NCBI RefSeq assembly: GCF_000741715.1
Contig: NZ_JGZN01000003.1
Coordinates: 62,001 to 126,000 of the forward strand
DNA length: 64,000 nucleotides
Reading direction: 5' to 3'
DNA from: Bifidobacterium saguini DSM 23967
Lineage (GTDB): Bacteria; Actinomycetota; Actinomycetes; Actinomycetales; Bifidobacteriaceae
The notes beneath the pieces are model-generated. The model worked only from the letters and a program-made list of their open reading frames with translations. It was not told the origin of the DNA and did not search any database. This document shows positions 1-9,460 of this stretch, one piece after another. Made by a program: the position numbers and the translations under genes. Each line of letters opens with the position of its first letter. Position 1 is the stretch's first letter.

Positions 1-114
1 TAAGGGTCAAAATCATTGATAACTAGGCGCAAAATGCCTGCAGTAGGTTGTAGGTAGTAAATGTTTACTAGAAAATATCGGTTATGTTTACGATAACACG
101 CCGAGCGTAATTGT

Positions 115-155
115 TTGCCAATGCTTGACTCCTGTGTATACTGATAAATGTTATC
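115..155 (+). promoter_or_regulatory. Promoter with overlapping palindromic operator for the first binding-protein gene
   Basis: A -35-like TTGCCA (115-120) and a -10-like TATACT (137-142) are separated by 16 bp. Directly after the -10 lies the inverted repeat GATAA-ATG-TTATC (143-155), which would cover the transcription start. This position suits a repressor of the carbohydrate uptake type, but the responsible protein is not in the window. Another GATAA occurs near 91. The remaining ~145 bases up to the gene are an untranslated leader in which I see nothing else. Confidence 0.5.
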
Positions 156-301
156 GCAATCATAGTTTTGGAAATGGCGAGAGGAGCCACTTCTCGAGGT
201 TGAGGAGAATTCCAAGGAGTTTGAATCAATCAAAGACAATGATTGCGAACGACAAACATAGTTGAATCGTTCTGGACGATTCGAGGAAGGAGAACAGAAC
301 G

Positions 302-1645
302 ATGAAGTTCACTACTGCTAAGAAGGCCATCGCTCTCACTGGCGCAGTCGCCATGCTGGCTTCCGTTGCTGCCTGCGGTTCTGACAGCGCTGGTTCTCAG
401 CCTGAGCAGGAAAAGGATGTACAGGAAATTACCGTGTGGGCTTGGGAACCCACACTGACTCAGGTTGCTAAGGACTTCACGAAGAAGACCGGCATCAAGG
501 TCGATCTGAAGAACGTCGGCACCAACACCAAGGAATACACTCAGCTTGATAACGCCATCGAGGCCGGCAACGGCGCTCCGGATGTGGCTCAGGTCGAATA
601 CTACGCCATCCCGCAGTACGCCATCAAGGGCAATCTGCTGGACATCACTGACAAGACCTCCGGCTACTCCGACTTCTACACTCCTGGCCCGTGGGCATCC
701 GTGCAGTTCGGCGGCAAGGTTTACGGTCTGCCGATGGATTCCGGCCCAATGGCCTTCTTCTACAACAAGGAAGTCTTCGACAAGGCCGGCGTTGATGCCA
801 CCCAGATCAAGACTTGGGACGACTACTACGAGGCCGCCAAGAAGATTCACGCTCTGGGCGACAACTACTACATCACCTCCGATACCGGCGACGCTGGCTT
901 CTATGATTCGATGACTTGGCTTGCTGGCGGTCAGCCGTTCAAGACCTCCTCCGATGGTTCCGAAGTGACCATCAACCTGACCGGTGACGAGAACGTGCAG
1001 AAGTTCAACGAGTTCTGGCAGAAGATGCTGGACGAGGGCCTGCTTGACACCAAGACCGCTGGCTGGTCCGAGGATTGGTTCAAGGGCATGGTCGACGGCA
1101 CTATCGCCTCCCTGCTCACCGGTGCTTGGATGCCTGCAAACCTTGCTAACTCCGCTGCTGGCGGCGCTGGCAAGTGGCGTGTGACCCAGATGCCGACCGC
1201 TGACGGCTCCGCAACCAACTCCGAGAACGGTGGTTCTTCGCTGGCTGTGCTGTCTTCCTCCAAGAAGGCTGAAGCTGCCTACAAGTTCATCGAGTACGCT
1301 AACCACGGCGATGGCGTGGCCACCCGTGTGGCTGGCGGCGCATTCCCGGCAGACAAGGCTTCTATGGAATCCGATTCCTTCAAGAACGCCACCACTGTGA
1401 AGAACTCCGATGGCGAGGATGTGGACTACTTCGGTGGTCAGAAGTACAACGAGGTTCTTGCTCAGGCTGCTGAGAACGTCTCCTCCGACTACCAGTTCCT
1501 GCCGTTCGAAGTCAAGGCTCGCACCATCTTCGGCGACTATGTTGGCAAGTCCTACACCGGCAATCAGAAGCTCGCTGACGGTGTCGCTGCTTGGCAGAAG
1601 GCACTGCAGGATTACGGCAAGGATCAGGGCTTCACTGTGAAGTAA
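302..1645 (+). CDS. ABC transporter solute-binding lipoprotein, sugar type (family 1)
   Basis: This is a 447-residue extracellular solute-binding protein that would deliver a carbohydrate to an ABC permease. The N-terminus is a lipoprotein signal: a basic start, a hydrophobic stretch and a VAAC lipobox with the modified cysteine at residue 25. The mature part starts with an acidic linker, and then EITVWAWEP, typical of family 1 binding proteins. A good Shine-Dalgarno (AGGAAGGAGA) lies just before the ATG. A strong terminator follows, so the gene is probably monocistronic. Its downstream neighbour is a close paralog. No permease or ATPase for this system is in the window, so the substrate cannot be named. 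Confidence 0.85.
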   Translation: MKFTTAKKAIALTGAVAMLASVAACGSDSAGSQPEQEKDVQEITVWAWEPTLTQVAKDFTKKTGIKVDLKNVGTNTKEYTQLDNAIEAGNGAPDVAQVEYYAIPQYAIKGNLLDITDKTSGYSDFYTPGPWASVQFGGKVYGLPMDSGPMAFFYNKEVFDKAGVDATQIKTWDDYYEAAKKIHALGDNYYITSDTGDAGFYDSMTWLAGGQPFKTSSDGSEVTINLTGDENVQKFNEFWQKMLDEGLLDTKTAGWSEDWFKGMVDGTIASLLTGAWMPANLANSAAGGAGKWRVTQMPTADGSATNSENGGSSLAVLSSSKKAEAAYKFIEYANHGDGVATRVAGGAFPADKASMESDSFKNATTVKNSDGEDVDYFGGQKYNEVLAQAAENVSSDYQFLPFEVKARTIFGDYVGKSYTGNQKLADGVAAWQKALQDYGKDQGFTVK

Positions 1646-1681
1646 GCCTCACGGTTCCAGTCATAACTTCATAAACTGATT

Positions 1682-1721
1682 AGCAAAAGCCTCGGGTGCA
1701 AATGTGCTCGAGGCTTTTGCT
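1682..1721 (+). terminator. Rho-independent terminator after the first binding-protein gene
   Basis: A perfect 13-bp stem (1682-1694 with 1709-1721, core AAAAGCCTCG/CGAGGCTTTT) closes a 14-nt loop, and T-rich sequence follows. It separates the two paralogous binding-protein genes. Confidence 0.8.
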
Positions 1722-1792
1722 TTTGCTGTATTGCTTATGTGCGATTGCGCAGAACGCGGCTGACACGCAGGCATACTAGTAGACTCAGCACT

Positions 1793-3214
1793 ATGAGTTT
1801 GATTGACCGGCGAATCAGAAGGATAGCAACCGCAGCAGTGGCCGCCATCCTTTCCGTATCCCTCGCATCATGCGGGCAAGCCACCCAAGATAATCGCACT
1901 GAAATCACAGTGTGGAGCTGGGAGCCCAGCATGGGCAAGGTCATCAGCCGATTCGAGAAGGCCAATCCGGACATCAAAGTCAATTGGACCAACATTTCCG
2001 GCTACAACAATCTCAACACCGCCATCCAAGACGGTTACGGCACTCCAGACGTGGCGCAAATCGAATACTATGCACTGCCACAGTATGAGGTTTCCGGCCA
2101 GCTGCTGGACCTGACCGACCGCATCGGCTCCGATTACGCGAACTTCTTTACCCTCGGCACATGGTCTTCCGTACAACTCGCCGGCCGTACGTACGGTCTG
2201 CCGATGGATTCCGGTCCGATGGGATTCTTCTACAATCAGGATGTATTCGAGCAGGCCGGCGTTGACGCCACCCAAATCAAGACATGGGACGACTATTACG
2301 AGGCCGCCAAAAAGCTCAAGGACATTGGCGTATATATTGCAGCCGATGCCGGTGACGGCAGCTTCTACGATGCGATGATCTGGCTCGCTGGCGGCCAACC
2401 ATTCCACACTTCCTCAGATGGTAAAACCGTGACCATCGACTTGGACCATGATGCAGGTGCGCAACGTTTCACTGCATTCTGGCAGAAGATGATCGATGAA
2501 GGTTTGGTAGACACCACTTCGGCTACATGGTCAAGCCGATGGAAAAGCCGCGTAGGCAACGGCACCATTGCCTCCGTATTCATGGGGGCATGGATGCCAT
2601 CGATGTTGCTCTCCAATGTGCCAGGCGCGGCAGGTTTGTGGCGTGTGACCACTATGCCCACATATGATGGCAACCCAACTAATGCGGAAAGCGGCGGCTC
2701 AGCGCTCGCCGTGCTGCAGCTCACACGCAAACCGGATGCAGCATACCGGTTCGTGGATTTCGTCACCCATGACACACAAGGCATCAGCGCACGCGTGGCG
2801 GGCGGCGCGTTCCCCGCGGATTATGCGACGCTGAACTCCGAGGATTTCTTGGATAAAACCACCATTACCAATGAAAGCGGTATGGAAATCCCGTATTTTG
2901 GCGGGCAGAAGTTCAACCGTGTGCTTTCCGAGGCCGCCGAGGATGTATCTGTGGGATACCAGTATCTGCCGTTCGAAGTGTATGCGCGCAGTGATTTTGA
3001 AACCACGGTGGGCAAAGCATATAAATGGTCGAGCAGCTTCCAGGCATATCAGCGCAGGCAGGCCGCCATCGATCTGGGATGGAAGGATGAGGACGGCAAT
3101 CCATTGCAGCCTTTGGAAGACCCGGGCAAAAAGGTGAGCCTTGAAGATGGCCTAACCCAATGGCAGAAAGATCTGAAGGAGTACGGCTTCAATCAAGGCT
3201 TCACCATTAAATAG
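1793..3214 (+). CDS. ABC transporter solute-binding lipoprotein, paralog of the preceding gene
   Basis: This 473-residue binding protein is closely related to its upstream neighbour. Both share blocks such as YGLPMDSGPM and DATQIKTWDDYYEAAKK. The reading frame is open further upstream, but the ATG at 1793 is preferred because it places a normal lipoprotein signal at the N-terminus, with lipobox LASC and cysteine 27. Relative to the paralog it has an insertion of about 30 residues before the last helix (around residues 415-450). It lies between a terminator and the convergent coaX, so it is likely transcribed alone. The pair looks like a tandem duplication that has diverged, perhaps with a different ligand. 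The substrate is unknown. Confidence 0.8.
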   Translation: MSLIDRRIRRIATAAVAAILSVSLASCGQATQDNRTEITVWSWEPSMGKVISRFEKANPDIKVNWTNISGYNNLNTAIQDGYGTPDVAQIEYYALPQYEVSGQLLDLTDRIGSDYANFFTLGTWSSVQLAGRTYGLPMDSGPMGFFYNQDVFEQAGVDATQIKTWDDYYEAAKKLKDIGVYIAADAGDGSFYDAMIWLAGGQPFHTSSDGKTVTIDLDHDAGAQRFTAFWQKMIDEGLVDTTSATWSSRWKSRVGNGTIASVFMGAWMPSMLLSNVPGAAGLWRVTTMPTYDGNPTNAESGGSALAVLQLTRKPDAAYRFVDFVTHDTQGISARVAGGAFPADYATLNSEDFLDKTTITNESGMEIPYFGGQKFNRVLSEAAEDVSVGYQYLPFEVYARSDFETTVGKAYKWSSSFQAYQRRQAAIDLGWKDEDGNPLQPLEDPGKKVSLEDGLTQWQKDLKEYGFNQGFTIK

Positions 3215-3220
3215 CGGTCG

Positions 3221-4000
3221 CTAGCGCATATTGCGTGCGTAAATGTGCGCCATGCCCTTGAAAATCAAGTCCGGGTCGTACACATCGATGAGATCGGTGT
3301 CGTCGGCAAACACGCGGCCCAGGCCACCGGTGGCGATTACCTTGAAATCCTCGCCATCAAGCTCCTTGCGGAACTGGTTGATGGTACGCTCCACGCCACC
3401 CAAAAACGTGTAATACAGGCCTGCCTGCATGCAGGTCTTGGTATTTGTGCCCAGAATCGTAGACGGGCGGGTGATTTCCACTTCCGGCAGCTGTGCGGTA
3501 TCTCCCCAGAGGGCCGCGGCGCCTGTGCGAATGCCGGTGGTGATCACACCGGAATCGATCACACCACGAGCATCCACATGCGTGAACGTGGTCGCCGTGC
3601 CGAAATCAGCCACCAGCACGGGGCCGCCGTATTCGTTATAGGCTCCAGCGCAATCGGCCAGAATGTCCGCGCCGAGCGACTTCGGATCATCCACGCGCAC
3701 GTTCATACCGGTTTTGATGCCGGGGCCAATCACCATCGGCTCAATATCAAAGAATTTGATGATTGATGAGCGGAAGGAATGCATCACCTTCGGTACCACC
3801 GAGCAGATGATCACATCATCCACATCGCGCGGAGTGAAACCGCTCATTCTCAGGAATTCAGTCAAAAACAGACCATATTCATCCGACGTATGGTTCGCCT
3901 TGGACGTGATACGATACGTGCCCACGTTCGTGCGGCCCGTCTCACCGTCCAAAAAACCAATCACAATATTCGTATTGCCGATATCAACGGCGACCAGCAT
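3221..4000 (-). CDS. coaX: Type III pantothenate kinase
   Basis: CoaX phosphorylates pantothenate to 4-phosphopantothenate, the first step of coenzyme A synthesis, using ATP in the cytoplasm. The 259-residue length fits type III kinases. The N-terminal phosphate-binding loop DIGNTNIVIG begins at Asp6. The central GADILADCAGAY and DFGTATTF motifs, with the metal and pantothenate-binding aspartates, are present. The gene runs toward the second binding-protein gene, and only six bases separate the two stop codons. No bidirectional terminator is evident there. Confidence 0.93.
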   Translation of the reverse strand: MLVAVDIGNTNIVIGFLDGETGRTNVGTYRITSKANHTSDEYGLFLTEFLRMSGFTPRDVDDVIICSVVPKVMHSFRSSIIKFFDIEPMVIGPGIKTGMNVRVDDPKSLGADILADCAGAYNEYGGPVLVADFGTATTFTHVDARGVIDSGVITTGIRTGAAALWGDTAQLPEVEITRPSTILGTNTKTCMQAGLYYTFLGGVERTINQFRKELDGEDFKVIATGGLGRVFADDTDLIDVYDPDLIFKGMAHIYARNMR

Positions 4001-4152
4001 GATAACCCTCCAGCGTTGAGATGGATTTCATGGCCAATTCTACGCACCTTCTACGCACCCGCGCCTATGATTGAACTTCGGTGGTCGACCCGATTTAGGC
4101 GGCCAACCGATTGCAACGAATAATTACATCAAGGAATGACAGAGGAAGAACT

Positions 4153-5808
4153 ATGTCTCAAGACAATGGTGTGCACGCTCAGGGCGGCGCAACCGGCGCA
4201 AATGGAGCAACCACGGATGCGAGCCTGGCTTCGCGCGCCAAAAATCCGAAGAAGAACGGCCCGAAATGGTGGCTGATTTCCCTCATCGCCGTCATCGTGG
4301 CAGTAGCCGTGGTGATCGGCGTAACTCTGGCGTACAGCAAGAAGGATGATTCCACGAACGCTTCCGCTGGCAACATGTATGCGGACACCGTGACCATCGG
4401 CCTCAAACTGGCCCCCACCAACCTTGACATCCGCAACACCGCGGGCTCCGCGCTCGACCAGGTGCTGATCGGCAACGTGTACGAAGGCATTGTGGCCCGC
4501 GACTCCAAGAACCAGGTAGCACCCGGCTTGGCCTCCAGCTGGGAGGAATCCAAGGACGGTCTGACCTACACTTTCCATCTCAACAAGAACATGGCCTTCT
4601 CCAACGGCGATAAGTTGGACGCTGAGGATGTGGCATGGTCCATCAACGAGCTCATCGACAAGCAATACCATGATGCCGACGCGCTCACCGCCTTGAGCAA
4701 GGTGGAAGCCAAGGATGCCGACACCGTGGTCATGACGCTCAAAACCCCGAACTCGAACCTGTTGTGGACTCTGACCGGCCGCGCCGGCTTGGTGTTCGAC
4801 AAGGACGCCAAGTATGACCTGAAGACCCAGGCCGTGGGCTCCGGCCCGTACACTGTGGCCAAGTTCGTCGAGAACGATTCCATCACGCTGAAGGCCAACG
4901 AGAAGTACTGGGGCAAGAACAAGGCCAAGACGCCGACCATCGTCATCAAGTATCTGGCTGACGACAATGCCGCCGTGAATGCGCTGAAGTCCGGTGATGT
5001 GCAAGTGCTCGCCCCAATCACCGAAACCCTGGCCGGTCCGTTCAAGTCCGACTCGGCCAAGTACACGGTGAAAGCCGGCAACGGCACCGACAAGTATGTG
5101 CTCGGCTTTAATAACGCTTCCGGCTCCAAGCTCGCCGACAAGCGTATACGCCAAGCCATCCGCTACGCCATCAATCACAAGGAGATCATCGCCTCCCGTG
5201 GTGGCGCAGACAAGGCACTCGGTGGCCCGATTCCTTCCCTCGACCCCGGTTATGAGGATTTGACCAAGCTGTATCCGTACGATCAGGCCAAGGCCAAGTC
5301 GCTGATGGAGGAAGCCGGTTATTCCGAAAGCAATCCTCTGGAATTGAGCCTCACCTACGCCAACATCTACGGCACGGAAATCGGCGACCAGCTGCGCTCG
5401 CAGTTGAAGCCGATCGGCATCGATCTGAAGGTCAACGTGGTGGAATTCTCCACCTGGCTGCAGGATGTGTACACCAACCATGATTTCGACATTTCGTTGG
5501 TGGACCACAACGAAAGCCACGACTTCTACTCTTGGGCCGATCCGACCTACTACTTCGGCTACGACAACGCTGAAGTGCAGAAGCTCTACAACGAGGGTGT
5601 GGCCGCCACCACCGACAAGGAGCGTGACGCCAAGTTCGCCGAAGCCGCCAAGCTCATCTCCGAAGATGCGCCGGCTGACTGGCTGTTCAACTACCGCATC
5701 ACTACGGTTACTGCCAAGGGAGTGAAGGGCTTCCCGTTCGACCTGAACCAGACCGTCCTGCCCCTCTACAACGTGACCTACTCGCTCGCTGAATTCAATC
5801 AGCAGTAG
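4153..5808 (+). CDS. Oligopeptide/dipeptide-type ABC transporter substrate-binding protein (family 5)
   Basis: This is a 551-residue family 5 substrate-binding protein (OppA/DppA-like). It begins at ATG 4153, preceded by AGAGGAAGAA; an upstream in-frame ATG at 4111 lacks such a site. The family signature appears as YEGIVARDSKNQVAPGLASS and AFSNGDKLDAEDV. Unlike most Gram-positive binding proteins it has no lipobox. Instead about 38 polar, mostly Gly/Ala/Asn-rich residues precede one hydrophobic segment (39-61), so it appears anchored by an N-terminal transmembrane helix. It heads a five-gene transporter operon with two permeases and two ATPases. The likely cargo is peptides, by family only. 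Confidence 0.85.
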   Translation: MSQDNGVHAQGGATGANGATTDASLASRAKNPKKNGPKWWLISLIAVIVAVAVVIGVTLAYSKKDDSTNASAGNMYADTVTIGLKLAPTNLDIRNTAGSALDQVLIGNVYEGIVARDSKNQVAPGLASSWEESKDGLTYTFHLNKNMAFSNGDKLDAEDVAWSINELIDKQYHDADALTALSKVEAKDADTVVMTLKTPNSNLLWTLTGRAGLVFDKDAKYDLKTQAVGSGPYTVAKFVENDSITLKANEKYWGKNKAKTPTIVIKYLADDNAAVNALKSGDVQVLAPITETLAGPFKSDSAKYTVKAGNGTDKYVLGFNNASGSKLADKRIRQAIRYAINHKEIIASRGGADKALGGPIPSLDPGYEDLTKLYPYDQAKAKSLMEEAGYSESNPLELSLTYANIYGTEIGDQLRSQLKPIGIDLKVNVVEFSTWLQDVYTNHDFDISLVDHNESHDFYSWADPTYYFGYDNAEVQKLYNEGVAATTDKERDAKFAEAAKLISEDAPADWLFNYRITTVTAKGVKGFPFDLNQTVLPLYNVTYSLAEFNQQ

Positions 5809-5819
5809 TGTTATTCCCC

Positions 5820-5868
5820 GGCTCCCCTCTTTGAGGGGAGCTGTCAGCTCAGCTGACTGAGGGGAGCC
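5820..5868 (+). repeat. Dispersed palindromic repeat, copy 1
   Basis: Two short hairpins lie in tandem: GGCTCCCCTC pairs with GAGGGGAGC, and then comes a CAGCTnAGCTG-type palindrome followed by GACTGAGGGGAGCC. The same pattern recurs after 14798, 27340 and 57271, and a shorter hairpin form occurs at 13333. All copies sit just behind stop codons. Here it lies between the binding protein and the first permease, where it could reduce expression of the permeases relative to the binding protein. Confidence 0.7.
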
Positions 5869-5895
5869 AAAGATGCTGGAGCAAAGGAGCTGCAT

Positions 5896-6873
5896 ATGCG
5901 ATTTGTGATTCGCCGACTGCTGCTGTTTGTAGTGGCACTGTTCGGCATATCCGTGGTGGTGTTTGCGGCTTTGCGCATCTTGCCCGGTGATGTGGCATCC
6001 ATCATGGCCGGTATCAATGCACCCGCCAGCCGCGTGGCACAATTGCGCGAACAGCTTGGCTTGAACCGGCCACTGATCGCGCAATACTTCGATTGGATGG
6101 GTGCGCTGGTTACCGGAGATTTTGGTACTTCGATTCTGACTGGCCGCTCCGTTACTTCCCTGATTGGTGCGCGTGCATCCATTACCTTCCCGCTGATTAT
6201 TCTGGGACTGCTGATTGCAATGGCCATTGGACTGCCGCTCGGTTGTGCAGCAGTGTTGGCGCGTTCGCCTCGCGTGCGTGCGGCATTCCATGTACTAGCT
6301 ATTATCGGCGGCTCTGTGCCCGCATTGTGGGGTGGCCTGCTGCTGATTCTACTGTTCGGCAAAGGCGTTGGGGTCGTCGGTATCCTTCCTTCGCAAGGCT
6401 TCCCGTTGGACGGCTGGGAGCAACCGGGCAGCGCGATAGTGTCGTTGATTCTGCCGGCGCTCACGGTCGGCATTATCGTCGGTGCTTCGCTGATGCGCTA
6501 CACGCGCGCAGCACTTGGGGATTTGGCCAGTTCCGGCTATATCGATATGGCTCGTTCCTGCGGCATGACCCGCACCCAAGCGGTGCTCAATGTTGGCTTG
6601 CGTCTCGCTATGCCGCAGTTGGTGTCGGTCATCGGCTTGACGTTCGCATCCATGATCACCGGCGTCATGGTCATCGAAAACCTTTTCGCCCTGCCCGGTA
6701 TCGGCAATGGTCTGGTCACTGACGTGGGCAATCGCGACCTAATTGCTGTGCAAAGTGAACTATTCCTGCTTGCCGCATTCTTCTTAGGGATAGGGCTGAT
6801 TGTGGATGTGCTGCATCGTATTCTCGACCCGCGTTTGAAGAACGCCGGCAGCGTTGCGGAGGTGAACGCATGA
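5896..6873 (+). CDS. Oligopeptide-type ABC transporter permease (DppB/OppB-like)
   Basis: This is a 325-residue inner-membrane permease of the DppB type. It starts with the characteristic MRFVIRRLLLFVVALFGISV helix, followed by an extracytoplasmic stretch and then five further membrane segments. The cytoplasmic EAA loop, which contacts the ATPase, reads as DMARSCGMTRTQAV near residue 217. An AAAGGAG ribosome site precedes the ATG. The last codons overlap the start of the second permease by four bases (ATGA), indicating coupled translation. It forms the pore with the next gene product. Confidence 0.9.
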   Translation: MRFVIRRLLLFVVALFGISVVVFAALRILPGDVASIMAGINAPASRVAQLREQLGLNRPLIAQYFDWMGALVTGDFGTSILTGRSVTSLIGARASITFPLIILGLLIAMAIGLPLGCAAVLARSPRVRAAFHVLAIIGGSVPALWGGLLLILLFGKGVGVVGILPSQGFPLDGWEQPGSAIVSLILPALTVGIIVGASLMRYTRAALGDLASSGYIDMARSCGMTRTQAVLNVGLRLAMPQLVSVIGLTFASMITGVMVIENLFALPGIGNGLVTDVGNRDLIAVQSELFLLAAFFLGIGLIVDVLHRILDPRLKNAGSVAEVNA

Positions 6874-7766
6874 GCAAACAGAGGCCTAACAAGCTGGGAA
6901 TTATTGTGCGATCCATCTGGCAGCGTGGCGAGGGCAAATTCACGCTGATTGTACTCGCGCTTTGGTTGGCCGTGGCGCTGGTTTCGCTGGTCTGGACGCC
7001 GCAATCATTGTGGACCACTGATGGCTACCATGTGTGGGCCAAACCGTCTGCCGCGCACTGGCTTGGCACCGACGGCACAGGTGCCGACGTGTTCAGCTGG
7101 TTGATGGCTGGCTCGCGCACCAACCTGTTGATTGTGCTGCTCACTGTAGTGGTGTCCGCTCTGTGGGGATTACTGCTTGTCGCCGCAATGGTGGCGCGTA
7201 ATTCTGCGCTCGCCAGCACGTCCGTCGTGGTAATTGACGCGCTGATTTCCATTCCGACCGTACTGATTGCGCTGATTCTTGCTGTGCCGATGGGTGCTTC
7301 CATTACTGTGATTGTGATTGCCTGTGGATTTGGTTATGGCCTCAATCTTGCCCGTGTGGCTCGCCCGGCTGCTCTGCTGGCTGCCCGTTCGGCCTATGTG
7401 GAATCAGCCCTGGCCAATGGTGCAAGTGGATGGCGAGTATTAATCAGCCATATCATCCCAAATATTCTGCCGGTGCTGGCCGTGCAGTTGTCACTCTCTG
7501 CGGGCACTGCGGTGCTGGCTGAATCCGGATTGACGTACCTTGGCATTGGCGTGCCTTCCGGCGTGCCAAGCTGGGGACATTCGCTTGCCACTTCAGTCAA
7601 GCTCATCAATGTATTTCCTTTGACCGTGCTTTGGCCGGGTCTGATTGTTACGGTGGTTGTTGTGGCGTTGAACGTGTTCGGTGACGTGTTGCGCGATGCC
7701 ATCGATCCAGTGGCGAATCCAGCCTTGCGGCAGACGGCTAGCGTTGCCGAGAAAGAAGGCAAGTGA
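6870..7766 (+). CDS. Oligopeptide-type ABC transporter permease (DppC/OppC-like)
   Basis: This is a 298-residue permease of the DppC type. A short cytoplasmic N-terminus is followed by one helix, then the conserved HWLGTDGTGADVFSWLMAGSR region, and then five helices. The EAA loop is seen as SAYVESALANGASGWRVL. The segment LAESGLTYLGIGVPSGVPSW, near the end, is a strong family hallmark. The start overlaps the upstream permease and the stop overlaps the ATPase start, so all the transporter genes after the binding protein are translationally linked. Confidence 0.9.
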   Translation: MSKQRPNKLGIIVRSIWQRGEGKFTLIVLALWLAVALVSLVWTPQSLWTTDGYHVWAKPSAAHWLGTDGTGADVFSWLMAGSRTNLLIVLLTVVVSALWGLLLVAAMVARNSALASTSVVVIDALISIPTVLIALILAVPMGASITVIVIACGFGYGLNLARVARPAALLAARSAYVESALANGASGWRVLISHIIPNILPVLAVQLSLSAGTAVLAESGLTYLGIGVPSGVPSWGHSLATSVKLINVFPLTVLWPGLIVTVVVVALNVFGDVLRDAIDPVANPALRQTASVAEKEGK

Positions 7767-8557
7767 TGAGCGTTACCGTAGAAGGCTTGAATATTGCCAT
7801 CGGTAGTAAGCCGATTGTTGCTGATGTGGATTTGAACATTGCGGACGGTGAACGAGTAGGACTTATTGGCTCTTCCGGCTCCGGTAAATCCATGATTTCC
7901 AAGGCTATGCTGGGATTATTGCCGCTGAACGCCACGGTATCCGGTTCCATTACTTTAGGAGATGCTCAGGTTGTAGGCGCTCCCGAGCGTGAGCTTGCGG
8001 ACTTGCGCGGCCGTTACGTGGGCACGGTATTTCAGAATCCAGCCGCTTCGCTGAATCCGGTGATGACGGTGGCTCAGCAGATGGGACTGCCGTTGAAGCT
8101 TCACTATGACCTCACTGAAGCCGAACGATCTGAGCGCGTGGCCGCAATGCTTGGCAAAGTCGGGCTTCAAGAAGAGGTTGCAGGCAAGTATCCGCATGAG
8201 CTTTCCGGTGGCCAGCAGCAGCGCGTTGGCATTGCCACGGCATTGATTACCTCACCGCGATTCATCATCGCCGATGAGCCGACTACCGCCTTGGACTCGA
8301 TTACGCAACGTCAGATCGTTGATTTGCTGACCTCACTGGTGGATGATGCTGGCGCCTCGATGCTGTTCATCACCCATGATTTTTCCGTGCTCGCGCACGC
8401 CACCACGCGCTGCTATGTGCTGGAATCCGGGCGTATTGTGGATTCCGGAGCGACTGCCGACGTGCTGGCAAACCCGCAGACGCCCGAATCCAAGCGCCTG
8501 GTCTCCGCAGCCCGCAGCCTCACCCTCCGCAACACCAAGGAGGACCTCCATGAGTGA
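7766..8557 (+). CDS. Oligopeptide-type ABC transporter ATP-binding protein (DppD/OppD-like)
   Basis: This cytoplasmic ATPase of 263 residues energises the importer. The Walker A loop GSSGSGKS is at residues 35-42, the signature LSGGQQQRV is in the middle, Walker B reads FIIADEP followed by TTALD, and the switch histidine lies in FITHDFS. The ATG at 7766 overlaps the permease stop codon; an in-frame GTG one codon earlier is possible. The C-terminus is shorter than in many OppD proteins and lacks the usual cysteine-rich iron-sulfur extension. Confidence 0.9.
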   Translation: MSVTVEGLNIAIGSKPIVADVDLNIADGERVGLIGSSGSGKSMISKAMLGLLPLNATVSGSITLGDAQVVGAPERELADLRGRYVGTVFQNPAASLNPVMTVAQQMGLPLKLHYDLTEAERSERVAAMLGKVGLQEEVAGKYPHELSGGQQQRVGIATALITSPRFIIADEPTTALDSITQRQIVDLLTSLVDDAGASMLFITHDFSVLAHATTRCYVLESGRIVDSGATADVLANPQTPESKRLVSAARSLTLRNTKEDLHE

Positions 8558-9398
8558 TGAATTACTGCTTGCCGCGCGCAATATCAACGCATCCTTTGCG
8601 GATCGCAATATGCGTCGTGGACTGTTCGATTTCGGCCGTACGCCTCGCCGCCAAGTGCTCTTCGACGTCTCCGCGGAAGTCAAAGCGGGGGAGTGCTTGG
8701 CCGTTATTGGCGCCTCCGGTTCGGGCAAAACCACGCTGACTCGCATCATGCTTGGCCTTGCCGCCGCTGATTCCGGCCAGATCGAATACCGTGGCGCTGA
8801 AGTTCGTCACGGCTCGGAAGGTATGCGCACATTGCGAGCCGAATCCTCCATTGTGTTCCAAGACCCGTTCTCCTCGCTCGACCCTCGTTGGACTGTCGAA
8901 CGCTCGGTCTCCGAACCTTTATGGCTGCGCCGCCGCGCGCTCGGATTTGCTGCCGACGAAGTCGAAGGCAAAACCGCACAAGCATTGGCCCGAGTCGGGC
9001 TCGACCCGCGTGAATTCATGGGCCGCTATCCATGCGATCTATCCGGAGGCCAAGCCCAGCGTGTAGCCATCGCCAGAGCCATCGTCAACGAACCGCGCCT
9101 GATTCTGGCTGATGAGCCGATGAGCGCCATCGATGTGGCCGCCCGCGTGCAAATCCTGGAAACCTTCCAGTCGATTCTTTCCGGCGAAGGTTCGCGAGCC
9201 ATAGATTCAAACACTGGTCAGCCCATTAAACCGGCCATCATCATGGTTTCGCACGACCTTGGCGTAGTACAGCACATCGCCGATCGTATTCTCGTGCTGC
9301 ACGAAGGCAAAGTAGTCGAATCCGGCACCGCCGAAACCGTGCTCAATAATCCCCAATCCGACTACACCCGCCAACTCATCGCCGCAGCCTCGCTATAG
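8550..9398 (+). CDS. Oligopeptide-type ABC transporter ATP-binding protein (DppF/OppF-like)
   Basis: This is the second ATPase of the importer, 282 residues. The start at ATG 8550 is chosen because AAGGAGG lies just upstream and the protein then begins with the normal [12 protein letters not shown] strand; the open frame extends much further upstream but only as a shadow of the preceding gene. Walker A GASGSGKTT, signature LSGGQAQRV and Walker B LILADEP followed by MSAID are all intact. The gene overlaps its predecessor by eight bases and closes the transporter operon. Confidence 0.9.
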   Translation: MSDELLLAARNINASFADRNMRRGLFDFGRTPRRQVLFDVSAEVKAGECLAVIGASGSGKTTLTRIMLGLAAADSGQIEYRGAEVRHGSEGMRTLRAESSIVFQDPFSSLDPRWTVERSVSEPLWLRRRALGFAADEVEGKTAQALARVGLDPREFMGRYPCDLSGGQAQRVAIARAIVNEPRLILADEPMSAIDVAARVQILETFQSILSGEGSRAIDSNTGQPIKPAIIMVSHDLGVVQHIADRILVLHEGKVVESGTAETVLNNPQSDYTRQLIAAASL

Positions 9399-9460
9399 TC
9401 GGTGCTGTAGCTTGTGGGAGGCAACGTTAGTGAATGCATGGGTGATAGGGAAGTGTGCGG

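Noticed and set aside
4129..6291. 720-residue open frame on the minus strand
   Set aside because: It is antisense to the intact binding protein and permease genes, is rich in His/Arg/Gly, has no domain signature, and is explained by codon bias of the real genes.
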